64,000 bases of DNA, taken from the NCBI GenBank assembly GCA_009602735.1, contig WELA01011368.1:241758-305757 (forward strand), read 5' to 3'. Shown in pieces: positions 1 to 12,100 of this stretch (within the stretch, counting starts at the first letter, position 1; every line of letters starts with the position of its first letter). The translations under genes were made by a program, and so were the position numbers. Source of the DNA: Mesotaenium endlicherianum (lineage: Eukaryota > Streptophyta > Zygnematophyceae > Zygnematales > Mesotaeniaceae). The notes beneath the pieces were generated by a model, which saw only the letters and a program-made list of their open reading frames with translations, did not search any database and was not told where the DNA came from.

Positions 1-1729
1 CCCCCCCCCCCCCCACCGCGAACCCCGATGCATGGCAGCAGCACGTCAGCAGCAAGTTAAGCCGCATCCCCCCCCCACCCTGCCCCCTCCGGACCTCATA
101 CACTCGTACGGGCGTGTGGCTGGCTGATCATTGCCTGCTGCTTGGGACTGGAGCCACCACGTCTGCCATGTGCTGGCGCAGGCGCAATGACATCATTTCC
201 GCCATCGCCGCCCTCTCCCCGCTTTCTCTCTCTCTCTCCCCCCTCCCCGCCTTTCCCCTCCTCCCCCTCCCCAAGTTCCCTCCGTCAGCTCCACTCGTGG
301 AAGAGATGCCAGCCGCAAGGAAGGGCTGCTGGCAACGGTCACAGGGGAGCAATCTCCCCACATAGGTCTTGGCCCGATCCAGGGGAATCGGACATGGCCA
401 ACCACACCGACACCTACGCCCTGGCCAGCACAAGTGAAGCAATCTCCAGGACGGCTATGAGGACAGGATGAGCCCTGCGATGGAGACGAGAGGAGGCCCT
501 CCCAGAGTGAGCACAAGCGGCTCTGGCTGCTCCCCTGCGGGGCTACGAGCAGCACAGGACATCAAAATCTTGAGCAAACCCCGTGTTCCCCTGCAACCCT
601 CTCCCCCCACTCTCCCTCTCCCTCTTCCTCTACCTCTACCTCTACCTCTACCTTGCCTGCGTGTGCGTGAGTGCGCGCCCCTGTGTGGGCGCGTGTGCGC
701 GTGACCTCCATAAACATGCTCAGCCCCCCCACTGACATCTGGCTTCCTCGCCGGACAGAGCACATGGAGGATGGCTATGCTGATGGGTGTGCTACATGGA
801 GCAGTACAATCTGTGCCTGTACCTCGACGCCCGTCCCCGCCCCAGAAGCTCCACATCCGGTCCCGGAAACTCCCCTGCCACAAGAGCGCACCTCTCCCTG
901 CTCTGCTCTGTCCCATTACTGTCCACCCCCCAACCCTTCGACCACCCCCTCGTGGGCCACACGGAAGCCCAGCCAAGATCGCCACCGAGAGAGCACCTTC
1001 ACCTCGCTCCCTCCTTGCCCTCCAACCAAGACCAGCTGCCACCGACGGTCGCCCACACCCGAACCGGCTCACTACTGAGGGTCGCCCTTGTCCTTGCGAG
1101 TGACCACGGTTGCGAGGGGAGGCAGCTTGCCATCGGGAGGTGGAAGGAAGTGCAGGGGAACGTCTCTCGGGTCTGCCTGTAGCGAGCCATCTCCGGCACT
1201 CTCTCTGCTACTACCCCCACCGCAACAAGCTGCGAGGCACCATCACTCGGCCGGCATCTCCCTCCGCCCCCATGCGTACCCCCGTTCTCGTGAAGGCATC
1301 ACGCAAGAAGCCACTCTGCCCCCACCAGCCCGGCTTGCTCGCCTCCTCCTTTGAGCTCTCAAGCATCCACCTGTCAGCCTCTAGAGGCTTTCCAGAAACA
1401 GAAGCAGCTCTCAGGGGAGCAAGTGCCGCCCTCTCCCTTGGCCATGGCCAACGTCCATGCAGCCGTGCCAGCCAGCCAGGCCAGCCAGCCAGCCACGCCA
1501 CATCACTTTGGACTCTCCTCACAGCGCTCTGCTTGTCGCCAGCCGCTAGGTGGAGGCAGCGTGGGGGAGAGGGCGGTGGCAGAGTGACGGCAGGCTGGTG
1601 GCAAGGGGTGGCAAGGTGACCAAACGCTCCCACAAGGCCGTTGCAGTGGAGAGAGCCTGGTGTCTTGCAAGATGGCTGCGATGGAAGCGATGGCCGCAAG
1701 GAAGGAGGCATCTGGAACACAACGGGTAC
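1..1729. other. Low-complexity left edge; probable intron or undetected exons of the phytochrome-like gene
   Basis: This stretch starts with a C-run and is rich in CT and C tracts (about 200-270 and 595-655). Long open frames overlap on both strands, as expected of such composition, and none shows a domain I recognise. The phytochrome-like gene on the minus strand runs into this region, so later exons may lie here or beyond the edge. I looked for the next expected segment of the PAS/GAF region and found no convincing match. Confidence 0.5.
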
Positions 1730-2869
1730 CTTGGGTGTGAAGAGAGCCCTGGCATCGCACTCCAGCACAGCCTCTGGTGGGGCATCTGCTGCCTTCTCCG
1801 GCTGGTCCAGATACTCCCACACGTTCTCTGCAGACGCCAGGACCTGCAGCAAGCGCGCGTGCCCCCCCCAGGCCCACTCTAGGGTTTCACTCACTCCCCC
1901 CCCAAGTCCCGACCTTGCCGGGGAGAAGGAAGGACGGAATGCATAAACCGTTCGATCAACGGTCCCCATATTCCCCGCAGCACATGCAGGCCACTGTCTA
2001 GCATGTGCCGTGAGCTTCCTCCACTTGAATCCTGCAACTGGCAGTCAGCCATGTCGGCACAAGCCAAGGTTTGTGGGGACTCCGATTCTGTCAAGGGTGG
2101 GCAGTGGTTGGCAAAGGTGTGGCCCCAGTTGACACTGAGGAATGACCAGAGGGAGGAGAGGTTCCGGTCGCAGTGAGCCACTTAAGTTTCACAATTACCT
2201 ACTAGCACAAAGCCACCAGTTTGTGGTCCCCCCCAATCGCTAGCTGTTCTCGAGCAAGCAACTGTCCCCATAAGATGCACATGCGCACCTGCAGCCATTG
2301 CGGCTATCATCCAGGAGCAAGCACGAGCTAGCCTGGGTACAAAATTTTTGGTGTGTCGCGTTGTCACGTTACTGAAAAGTCGCGAATTAGGTTGATCCTA
2401 TTGTTCAAAACCGGCGGAGCTAAGAACTCTACCTTCATGGTCTTCTCCTCCAGCAACAACAAGGTCCCATGCGTCTGTATGAACCCGGGCCTCTGCACGT
2501 GCTGCAAGTAAGCCGCCACGTCCACATCCTTTGCAGCCGGCTGCGCGTCATTGTCCATCCCACCTGACTGCGAGGACTCAAAACAAGGGAGAACGGCTCA
2601 GCGTTACCTTTCCCAACAAGCACATATTGTTCCAGTCACAGCACATGATGGTGTTCAGGAAGCGGTCTTTAGAAAGCAATTATACGTACATTCGGTGTCT
2701 TCTGTGCCGCTTGGTTCTGTTGCAAGACTTTGCTCAAGTAGTCCCAGTCCCCACTGCACCCTATTTTCGCCTGCTCCTCGAAATTGAACTGCAAAGAAGC
2801 ATCCACAGCTGCTTGGGCTTTGCGGGCATTTCTCTTGGGCTGGGCTGTCCTGACCCCAATTGCCGCCAT
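1730..2869 (-). CDS. Phytochrome-like photoreceptor, first three exons (N-terminal extension and start of the PAS domain), partial
   Basis: Three minus-strand exons join in phase 0 with GT-AG borders: 2869-2690 (60 codons from ATG), 2567-2433 (45 codons) and 1843-1730 (38 codons). The joins read TPN/SGG and TMK/VLASAEN. The product follows the start of plant phytochromes: an N-terminal extension with AQAAVDASLQFNFEE and DWDYL (family: AQTT-DA-LHADFE, FDYS), then AYLQHVQRPGFIQTHG (family: AYL-HIQ-G-IQPFG), then EEKTMKVLASAEN (family: FKVIAYSEN) and CDARALFTP (family: TDVRTLFT). Phytochromes are bilin-binding red/far-red receptors; the GAF domain with the bilin cysteine would come next and is not seen, so the gene continues left or is truncated. 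The usual PFG of IQPFG reads THG, so this is a divergent paralogue or a decaying copy. The start is the first ATG in a frame that resembles the family from near its beginning. Confidence 0.75.
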
Positions 2870-3660
2870 TTTCACACTACACTGTGTTAATGAGCTCAGT
2901 GCAGTTGGCTACAGTAACGGGGATGAAACTGCCAAATAATAGCCCGCGTCGTTCTTTAGAACCGCAGTTGCACTTTACATTACCCTGCCCGAGCTTCAAG
3001 TTACTGAAACGAATGAAAGAATGTTCTTACTGCAGCTTCCTGCATGCTGTGGGTGCTAGTATTAGATATCAATGGCACAAACAAGCACATGCTGCACATG
3101 GGCATAGGGCTTGCACAGCAATAACTTGTATGCAGTTGAGTCTGCACTATCGTTGCTGTCATGTGATCTGCCAGTGGTGCGAGCTAGTGGTCACCAATGC
3201 ATGTCACAATTTCTGAACACCAGATTAGCGAAAGCCAACAAGGAGGAGTCAGGAGACAAGCATCGACAAATGAGTCAGCGATCTAATAAAGCGGTGTTAT
3301 CACCAGCCTGGCGTAACCCGGTCTGTCGTGCCTAATTGTCTGTCGTCTTCCCGGTTTTGTTTTGTGTGCTCGCTCATGTGGGGTCAAATGCCTCAAATCG
3401 TGTATGTATCTTGGTGCAATTGTCGGTCGCATATTGACCTGGAGGCCCAACCAAAACGGCTGACAGTGGTTTACCAACTGGGCTTATAGACTACAGTGAC
3501 TTACAGGCGAGAAAATGATCTCAGCACGAGCCAGGCGATCTAGGTGGCCTAAAGCTGGCCACCACTGTCTATGCATCTACTTACTATCTGATCTGCCAGT
3601 CCAGTATTTACTCTGCCAGTCGACGAGACGCACGTTTTTTGTATGAGTTGTATACTGTGT
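2870..3660. other. Upstream region of the phytochrome-like gene, no gene seen
   Basis: No coding signal or known repeat was recognised. This lies 5' of the minus-strand phytochrome-like start codon, so it should hold its promoter and 5' leader. I could not pick out a TATA box or other element with confidence. Confidence 0.5.
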
Positions 3661-3993
3661 AAGAACTCCGTGGACAAGCTGAAATTCATAAATTTGCTGG
3701 AACTCGCTACGTTTGCAACTTAGCACTCGGACGACAGCCATTGTCGTCGCTCGAGTGTGGTCGAGTGTGACAATCATGGGGTGATACCAGGTGATACTCC
3801 CTCCAAAAATAGGGCGTTCATTTCAACACTTTTCGGTTGCGCCATGATTTCAAACTTTTCGATGTTTTTAGCCCATGTTAGCCCTATATAAGAACTCCCT
3901 GGACAAGCTTAAATTCATAAATTTGCTGGAACTCGCTACGTTTGCAACTTTGCACTCATAAGACAGCCAGTGTCGTCGGTCGAGTGTGACAAT
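3661..3993. repeat. Spaced direct repeat of about 105-114 bp, two copies
   Basis: Copy 1 (3661-3774) and copy 2 (3890-3993) share a nearly identical core running from AGAACTCC-TGGACAAGCT through AATTTGCTGGAACTCGCTAC to GAGTGTGACAAT. The starts are 229 bp apart. Copy 2 is immediately preceded by TATATAAG, a possible TATA box. It could be a local duplication or a relic of terminal repeats of a small element; I found no flanking duplication to decide. Confidence 0.8.
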
Positions 3994-4749
3994 GTTGCGA
4001 CTGCTATCCACTTGACGGTGCCGCACGCGCAGCGCAAGTCACGGCCGCCCATGTACGGAAAGTAAGCGTTGACGCACCGACCAAAGGACTGAGTTATCTA
4101 AGTCAGCGGTTATGTCAAAGTCGTTATCACTGTCAAAGTGGTCACGACACGTCAAACCCCACACCCAGGGATGGATGGGGATTTGGACGGAGTAGTCAGC
4201 CGAAAGGCTAGGGGCCTGGAACCAGAAATGAGCCAGCCCAACAAGTGCCAAGTAAGGTACTGATCAATCGGCTATCTAAGCCAAGTACAGCAGGGATGTT
4301 GCAGAGGCGTTGTGTGCCACCTCGGCCAAGACCCTTGAGTGACTAGCCACGGCTTGAGCGTTCATCTCAAACGCTGCCAGCCGCCAGCCACATAGGCGTG
4401 ATTGCCAGCTGAAAGGCTAAGCAGTCACGCGCGACAGTCACAAGGCGTGCATGCATGCTGAGTGACAACTTCTACAGTTGTTTGAGGGCTGCTAGGTAAG
4501 GACGGCATGCAAGCTAGGCGTTGTGACTGAGCACTGACATTCTCGAGAGAGGATAATGTGTGGTGCCTGCAAAAGGCACGAGTCCTGCCTGAAGTTGCCT
4601 CATTCTTGCTCGCATCGTTGTCAAGGAACCTGAAGGAGCAGAGGTACAGAAGGAAAGGAGAAGAAGAAGCGCGAAGAAGAAGGAGTTCCCAAGGCCACAG
4701 AAGAGCCGAGACGCCACGCTTCTGCCGACGCTGGAAGATTTCTCCTCAG
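3994..4749. other. Unassigned intergenic sequence
   Basis: No gene, RNA or repeat family was recognised. A purine-rich patch (about 4630-4700) gives overlapping lysine/arginine/glutamate-rich frames that look like composition only. Confidence 0.5.
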
Positions 4750-5739
4750 TGTATCACAAAAAGGTTAGACCTCAGGAGTTTCCAAGAGGGGATCTCGATG
4801 GTAGAAAGTAGCGAGCTTGTAACGTTTCCGCTTTTCGAAAGGATCTTTCCCTCGGTATTCAAAGAATATTTGAATGATGTGGAAATAAAATCTATATACT
4901 TGTGCAAATTGACAAATCCTCGAGAAAGCGAAAATGAAAACTAACGTAGAATGTGTGCTTGTGAGAGTTGCACTCACAATGACTCTACAGGTATTTATAC
5001 CTGCACAGCGTGAGGCACTAGAGTGCTTCGAGTCACCACCTAGGGCACTGGTTTATGTCGACGAAATCAGGCGAATGGGTACGACCCATTTCGGCTGAAT
5101 GCTCGAAACGCGCCGTTTGACCGTTTGGAGACCTTTCGACGGTTTCCGAAAAATCGTTTCGCGCCAAACGGGCGTTTTTGCGTTCTCGCGACTTTTCGAA
5201 TAGTCGCGACTGCTCGCGGAGTCGCGTACACATGCTTTCGTCATGAACCGGTAGTTTAAAAAACTACTTTGGCCAATCGTTTAGGTGTGAACGTCTCAAA
5301 CGACAAGTCGCGGATTCGAATACGCTCGGATGCAAAGTCGCTTTGCATATTGTGTGTCGTTTGACTTTTACAATTGTTTGTTCGTATTAACGACTGGTCG
5401 TAAATCCAAAATCAGGGAGTGTGCATTATCCGAAATAATGACAATCAAAATAACTTAATCAAACAATGATTAATTAAGTTGTCATCTCATCATTAATCAA
5501 AGTAACTTTATGAATAATTATGTCGTACTTTTGCGAAGTAGTCGAATTACGTTACGACGCTTTTGCCAATAGTATCTCGGTCGTTTCGCCAATCGACCGG
5601 GAATTAATCGGCACACGCGTGTGGCAAAATGTTCAATGTGATGCAATCATTTATCAAACAACATATGATAAATAGTATAACCTATTTTAGGTAATCGGGA
5701 AAACGTCCCAAATACGCCTAAAAAGCTCAAATCGTTACA

Positions 5740-5752
5740 CTCCTCCCCCCTA
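5740..5752 (-). promoter_or_regulatory. Polypurine tract of family F
   Basis: On the minus strand a run TAGGGGGGAGGAG directly precedes the LTR start TGTAACG, which is the normal place for the plus-strand priming site of an LTR retroelement. Confidence 0.75.
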
Positions 5753-5880
5753 AAAAGAATTTAACGTCCTCGTTAAGCGCACGTCTTTTAAGTCTTAAAT
5801 GTGTCAATACTAGCCTTGACTAGCGGAAGACACTGGTGAGCGATTGAACTATGCATCATCACAGTGACGGAAAAGAGCGA

Positions 5881-6264
5881 TTAGTTGGCCGCGTCTCTTG
5901 TGCGTTTGTTCCTTGGCTTACAAATTGCACCGGGTAGCACCCTTGCCGTGGTACAGAGCTGTTGAGGGGTAGCCCATAGTAACCAATATTGTTGAACCAG
6001 GTCCTTACAATTAAGTAGGATTTTGTCCGGAGGTTCGTACAAGTTCCAACTGGAATCGTGATCAAGCCACTTTATCAAAAGCTCCACGCGAGGAGGCTTT
6101 TGACGAGTGTAGCGGTGTCCTAAGACCTCCTCCACATCCCACGCCTTATCATCATCGGCGAGTTCCAATTTTGGTGCTTGCGGCTGATAGCGGCCATCAA
6201 ACCTAAACAGCTTTAGTAAACTGACATGGAACACAGGATGCGTTCGCCCCATGGATTTAGGCAA
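5881..6264 (-). pseudogene. Family F integrase C-terminus and chromodomain
   Basis: The frame shows HPVFHVSLLK, the usual link between integrase and chromodomain in chromoviruses, then VEEVLGHRYTR, LLIKWLDHDSSWNLYEP, which fits the chromodomain pattern (aromatic cage, KW-G--SWEP). In chromoviruses this module directs integration to particular chromatin. Fossil part. Confidence 0.8.
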
Positions 6265-6490
6265 ATCCAGTCGGTATGCATCAGGTCCAACCGTTGCGAT
6301 AACGGATAAAAGGACCTACCCAACGAGGCAGAAGCTTGCGCTTTCCTGGGTGCTTGAGTTGGAGGTTTTTAGTTTGCAAAAGTACTTCATTGCCAACTTG
6401 AAAACTTGACTTAGTCTTGTGCGTGTCAGCAAACGTTTTTTGCCGATCTCAAGCAGCGGCTAAGGCCAACTTTGCGTTTTTGTGCACCTC

Positions 6491-7260
6491 TTAAAGAGAA
6501 TGGACAAATAGGTGTGCACTTGGCACTCTCATGGTTGACATTTCCGCCTCACCGGGTACCGTACACATGAGAGGAGTGTGCGGATGTCTCCCATAGTTGA
6601 GAGAAAACGGTGTTTCACTTTCCTGATAAGCATTATTTACTGCAAACTCTGCAACTGAAAGGAGGGTGTCCCGGTTGTCTTGGCGAGGATTCACATAATG
6701 CCTAAGGAACTGTTGCAAAACGCGGTTTAGTTGTTCTGTCTGACCATCGATCTGAGGATGGAAGCTAGTGGACATCTTAAGCTTCGTGCCGAAATGCGAG
6801 CAAACTTCCTGCCAGAAGTGGCTCGTAAATCTACTGTCACAATCTCTTCTGATTTCTTTCGGCATGCCATGCAACTTGAACACATGATCCACGAAGAGAC
6901 GCGCGCTCTCGACTGCATCAAGTGATGGTTTAGTGGCCACAAAGTGCACCACCTTAATGAAACGATGTACGATCGTTAACACCCCATTGTGTCCTCTATT
7001 GGTGGTAGGCATTTTCACGACAAAGTCGAGGCTCATGCTTTCCCAAGGAGCACATGCAAGTTCCAATGGTTGCAACTTCCCAGCTGGCAACGTATTGCTC
7101 GGCTTATTCCGCTAACATGCTGCGCAGTTGACAATGTACTCGGCAACATCAACTTTGAAGGACGGCCAAATGTACCCTCGGCGCAAAGCGTGTGTGGTTT
7201 TGGTAATTCCATGGTGACCAGAGTAAGGAGAGTCATGCACTTCGCGTAGTAGCACATGTC
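6491..7260 (-). pseudogene. Family F integrase core
   Basis: The retroviral-type integrase core is readable: SLDFVVKMPTTNRGHNGVL around the first catalytic aspartate, DCDSRFTSHFW around the second, and HPQIDGQTEQLNR with the glutamate. Remains of the region upstream of the core continue to about 7260. Fossil part of the same element as the chromodomain. Confidence 0.8.
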
Positions 7261-7361
7261 TTACTCGACCTTCTGGGGCAGCAATGCGCCCATTGTGCCA
7301 CTAAAAACCGTCCTCAAACAAATAGCTTGAGTGTTCTTTCCTTTTATCCATACTGCCCATT

Positions 7362-7864
7362 TGTAGTGATTTGAGTTATTATACATTAGTTTGCATATAT
7401 TTTAATGTTTTCAAATATATTTGAAGTAGTATGGTGTGGAGTCAAGTGTGAATAGGTACTCTAGTAACTTGGTTCATGTCCTTTGAACCTTCCAAGGCAT
7501 TTTCGAAGTTAGAGGAAAGACCTAGAAGAACTCCATGTGGCAAAAGTCAGATGTGCCATTTTTAGGTCAAAAGGACATGTGTACATTATTCTAGAAAGAG
7601 GTGGCAAGTTTTGGGATGTGTTGGGTGCCAACACATCAACATACACCTTCCTAGAAATTACTTATGTAGCAAGTATATAAACAAGAGCTAGAACATAGAA
7701 AGACATTCCAGAATCACTCTTGTACTTGCCAAAATCCAGAAATATATTAACTTTCAAGAAGCCATCTCTCTTTCAAGAAGCTACCACTTGTGTTCAAAGA
7801 TCCTTGTCTTGAATAGATAAAGTATTCTGTTTTACTAAGTACTTTATCTATCTGTTTCACTACA
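7362..7864 (+). repeat. 5' LTR of A1
   Basis: Begins TGTAGTGATTTGAG and ends TTTCACTACA, with TATATAAAC at about 7673 as likely promoter. It matches the 3' LTR at all but about five positions. Confidence 0.95.
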
Positions 7865-7865
7865 G

Positions 7866-7880
7866 TGGTATCGGAGCTAG
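7866..7880 (+). promoter_or_regulatory. Primer-binding site of A1
   Basis: TGGTATCGGAGCTAG lies just after the 5' LTR and resembles the plant initiator-Met tRNA primer site TGGTATCAGAGC. Confidence 0.85.
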
Positions 7881-7901
7881 GCACTTTGGTAGCACAAGAA
7901 G

Positions 7902-9182
7902 ATGGCCGATCCTCAAGACCAACAGCAAGCTTTCGAAGGAAGCCCTTCCTCTCCAAGACACCCTCCTCCAGCGCCGATGGGAGAGCCCACTCAAGAAAAT
8001 CTGCAACAACAAGAAGCACCACAAGGAGGAGCACACCCTCCTCCAGCGTCGATGGGAGAGCCTACTCAAGGAAATCTGCAACAACAAGAAGCACCACAAG
8101 GAGGAGCACCGTCAAATCCCGTGGCAGCCGCTATAGCAAAGTTGACCCCACCACAAGGAGTTCCCGCAAATGAGTGGGCAGCCTTCCTAATGACCGTCCA
8201 CAACCAAGTGGGCTTGGCCACCTATGAAGCAACCGTGCAAGCGTCAAGAGAAGCTATGGCTGCCATGGTTGCCCCTATTGCGAGCAATGCTCAAAATCCA
8301 GCCCCGGCTCAAGCGCCTCCACAAGAGCCAACGAGAGCAAGGAAACTCATCAAGCCCGGCAAACCCGACACTTTCAACCCCGGGAAAGGTGCCAACCTGA
8401 ATTTATGGCTCTACCAAGTGGAGACGTACCTCGCGTTCCTTGAAGTACCCGAGGAGGACTACGTTCCCTTTGCCGTTACCTTACTTAGAGGAGCAGCAAC
8501 ATCATGGTGGCGTAACTATCAAGCGGCTATATATCAAGCTATGGCGCACCCCATGCTCGGCCAAGAGCCCCCACCATCATATGCAAGATGGGCAGATTTT
8601 CGTGAGGCCCTCAAGAAGCAATTCATGCCCATCAATGCGGAGAAGATTGCCCGAGGAAAGCTCCACCATCTCAAGCAAACGACGTCCGTTCAAGAGTATA
8701 CATCCAGATTTCACGCCCTCACTCTTGAGATCCCCAACATGTCTCTCGAGGAGAAGATTGACCGTTACATCTTTGGCCTCAAACCCAAGGTGGCAAAGGA
8801 AGTGGAGTTACGCGACTTGACGGACTTCTCAAAGATCATTGAAGTGGCCCAAAAGGTGGATACCTTGGATTTCAAGCACTCCGTGCCTTCATCTTCACGG
8901 GTACCGACGACGCGGGTGTACGCAGCCCCTTCCACATCCGAATCTGGACCCACACCCATGGAAATCGGAGTTATTAAAAGGGACCCCGCGGCTGCCCGGA
9001 AGAGTGGAAGACCCTCCAATGACACTTATGATGCAAGAAACCAGCAAGGAGTGAAAGCAAGACTCTCCCCGGCTGAAAAAGAAGCTCTCATGACGGCTGG
9101 ACTATGCTTCTATTGCAAGGAAAAGGGCCATCGTGCACTTTCATGCCCCAAAAAGTTGTCAAAAAACGGACAGCGCCGGTAG
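7902..9182 (+). CDS. A1 Gag polyprotein
   Basis: A 426-residue Gag. The N-terminal third is rich in P, Q and G and contains a 25-residue tandem duplication ([20 protein letters not shown] and a near copy). The middle holds the retrotransposon Gag core ([46 protein letters not shown]). The C-terminus has a CCHC zinc knuckle, [14 protein letters not shown]. Gag forms the virus-like particle and binds the RNA. Its end overlaps the pol frame by about 80 bases in another frame, as is usual where Ty3/gypsy elements use recoding to make pol. Confidence 0.92.
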   Translation: MADPQDQQQAFEGSPSSPRHPPPAPMGEPTQENLQQQEAPQGGAHPPPASMGEPTQGNLQQQEAPQGGAPSNPVAAAIAKLTPPQGVPANEWAAFLMTVHNQVGLATYEATVQASREAMAAMVAPIASNAQNPAPAQAPPQEPTRARKLIKPGKPDTFNPGKGANLNLWLYQVETYLAFLEVPEEDYVPFAVTLLRGAATSWWRNYQAAIYQAMAHPMLGQEPPPSYARWADFREALKKQFMPINAEKIARGKLHHLKQTTSVQEYTSRFHALTLEIPNMSLEEKIDRYIFGLKPKVAKEVELRDLTDFSKIIEVAQKVDTLDFKHSVPSSSRVPTTRVYAAPSTSESGPTPMEIGVIKRDPAAARKSGRPSNDTYDARNQQGVKARLSPAEKEALMTAGLCFYCKEKGHRALSCPKKLSKNGQRR

Positions 9183-12100
9183 GCCAGGAGCCTACCACCC
9201 CAAGACCCACTTCACGAGAAGGCAACACGCCAAGTGAGGTGGAGACCCCCGTTGAAGACGACGTTCCAGCCCCAATGAGTTTGAGAGGTTACCTTGGAGG
9301 AGAGAAGGTCCACATCTTGGTGGATAGCGGAGCTCAAGGCAACTTCATTGCTGCAGATTTTGCCACCAAGCACGGTATTACTATGCGAACTCTTGACCAC
9401 GACGAGGAGATTATGATGCCCGATGGATTCTCCTATACTACCCCTTCCAAGAAGACGTACCCCTTGGCACTCTCTATCAAGTCCTTCAAGGATAGAGTAG
9501 TGTTCTCCCCCATGCAATTGGGCAAGTACGACGTCATCCTAGGGACGCCTTGGTTGACCAAGCACAACCCCCAAGTTGATTGGAGGACCGGTACTATCAA
9601 GATCAAGAATGACATCACTTCAAGAATCTGTATTTTGCGCGCAATCCAGAATATCCAGACCCAAGACATCCAGAAGCCGGCACACGAGATACTATTGTCC
9701 GCCCTCCAACTCAAGAGACTTGTGAGGAAGGGACACGAGCTTCTTTTGGCCTTGATCACGCCAAAAGACATCAAGAAAGACATCGAGAGTCAAGAAGGCA
9801 GCCCCGTTCCCAAGGAGATACAAGAAGTCTTTGAGGACTACAAAGAAGTGTTCTCCCCGGAATTGCCCAAGGGCCTACCCCCCAAAAGATTCGTAGACCA
9901 CAAGATAGAGTTGGAGCCCGGAAGCAAGCCCATCTCTCGGCCTACGTTCAAAATGTCATACACGGAGCTAGACGAAGTCAAGAAGCAAATCAAGGAGCTA
10001 CTGGAGCATGGCTTCATTCGACCTAGCAAGTCGCCATTTGGAGCCCCGGTGCTATTTGTCAAGAAGAAAGATGGTACCTTGAGGATGTGTGTGGACTATC
10101 GCGCCCTCAACAAGATCACCATCAAGAATCGATACCCGCTGCCGCGCATGGATGAGCTCATGGACCGGCTGGTTGGAGCCAAGTACTTCACGAAGATTGA
10201 CTTACGGAGCGGCTACCACCAGATTCGCATCGCAGAACCGGACATAGAGAAGACGGCATTCAGGACAAGATATGGACATTTTGAGTTCATGGTCCTGCCA
10301 TTTGGACTCACCAACGCGCCAGCAACTTTCATGACTATGATGAACACCATATTTCAGCCCATGTTGGACAGATTTGTGGTGGTATTCATCGATGACATCC
10401 TTATCTACAGCAAGACCCTTGAAGAGCATGCGAGACACTTGAAAGAAGTCCTTGAAGTATTGAAGCAAAACAAGCTGTTTGCGAAGGAGTCAAAATGCGA
10501 GTTTGCCAAACAAGAAGTGGAGTTCCTAGGTCTCCACGTGACTGCTGATGGCATCAAGATAGACCCCAAGAAGACCACGGTGGTGGAGGAATGGCCAACC
10601 CCCACGACCAAGAAAGAACTCCAGTCATTCTTGGGATTTGCCAATTGGTACAGAAAATTCATCCAAGGCTTCTCGCACATAGCAGCCCCCCTGACAGATC
10701 TACTCAAGAAGGACAGGCTATATACATGGACCGAGAAAGAGGAAGAGGCATTTCAAGAGTTAAAGCGAAGATTGACCACATCCCCGGTGCTCACACTCCC
10801 AAGTCCAAACCCAGATTGGCCCTTCCACGTCATCACCGATGCATCTTCCTATGCAATAGGAGCAATCCTGCTTCAAGACCAAGGCAAGGGACTGCAGCCC
10901 ATCGCCTACGAGTCAAGGAAGCTAAATCCAGCCGAGCAAAATTATACAACCACGGAGCGAGAGGCATTGGCGATTGTACATGCCTTGAAGGTTTGGCGCT
11001 GCTACGTTGAAGGACGCAAAGTACTGGTCACCACGGACCACGAGGCGTTAAAGCACCTCCAGACGCAGCCGTATCTCTCAAGGAGACAAGCAAGATGGAG
11101 CGGATACTTGCAACAATACAACATCACGATTCAGTACCAGCCCGGCAAGACAAACCCGGCTGACCCCCTCTCAAGACTGCAATTAAATGCAGTGATGGTA
11201 TCCCTGAAGACAGATCTGGAAGCTCGATTTTCAGCCGCCTATGAAAGAGACCCTTACTACAAGAACGGAGAAGCAGCCTTGGACCCATGCAAGAAGCAAG
11301 AAGGCAATTATTGGGTGAGGCAAGATACGGGCCAGAGATGTGTTCCTAATGACTTAGACCTCCGGCTCTTGCTTCTACGAGAAGCACACGACAACCCTCT
11401 TGGAGGACACTTTGGAATCCTAAGGACCACGGGCGTTCTAGCTAGGACTTATTGTTGGCCAGGCATGTCTAAGCAAGTCAAGGAGTACTGCAGGAGCTGT
11501 GACACATGCCAAAGAATCAAGCCATCATCGCAAAAGGCGGGAGGACTCCTCCAACCACTACCAATCCCCGAAAGACAATGGACGGACATCTCAATGGACC
11601 TTATCGTGGACTTGCCCGTGACACCTCGAGGCCATAATGCAATACTCACGGTGGTGGACAGACTTACCAAGATGGCTCATTTTATTCCCACGACGACTAA
11701 GGCTACAGCACCACAACTTGCAAGACTCATCTTTGACAACATCTTCCGACTCCATGGACTACCATCAAGAATTGTGTCAGATAGAGATCCAAGATTCACA
11801 AGCCATTTCTGGAAAAATCTCTTCAAGAACTTGGGTACATCGCTGGATATGTCTACTGCCTACCACCCACAATCAGATGGGCAAACCGAGCGTATGAATC
11901 GTACCCTAAAGACCTCTCTAAAGGCCTACGTGTCTACCCTCGAGCAAGACTGGGACATGTACTTGACCCCCCTCGAGTTTGCCTACAACAACACTACGCA
12001 GGCCTCTACCCAAGAGTCCCCATTCTTCCTCAACTATGGCTTCCATCCGACCACGCCACTGAGCTTCACGGCTGGCCATGATGAAGTACCTGCAGCCACA

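Larger units (their letters stand above)
4750..7361 (-). mobile_element. Family F: broken Ty3/gypsy chromovirus, 3' part only
   Basis: The 3' end of a minus-strand Ty3/gypsy element with integrase, chromodomain, polypurine tract and 3' LTR. The LTR begins (minus strand) TGTAACGATTTGAG at 5739 and has TATAAATAC at about 5000-4992; its far end is not resolved, so the left coordinate is approximate. The right end is cut at 7361, where the family A element begins. Gag, protease and reverse transcriptase are absent. The element is broken in several places and has no partner LTR, so its age cannot be measured; it looks old. Confidence 0.8.

Noticed and set aside
1211-1500. Next phytochrome exon (a stretch with SVSGKPLEA on the minus strand)
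   Set aside because: The family has a TGKPFYA-like segment at about this place, but the surrounding residues do not follow the family and no good acceptor site was found.
128-1619. Several overlapping frames on both strands near the left edge
   Set aside because: They follow CT-rich and C-rich tracts and show no domain or splice logic. Only the phytochrome-like exons on the minus strand are supported.
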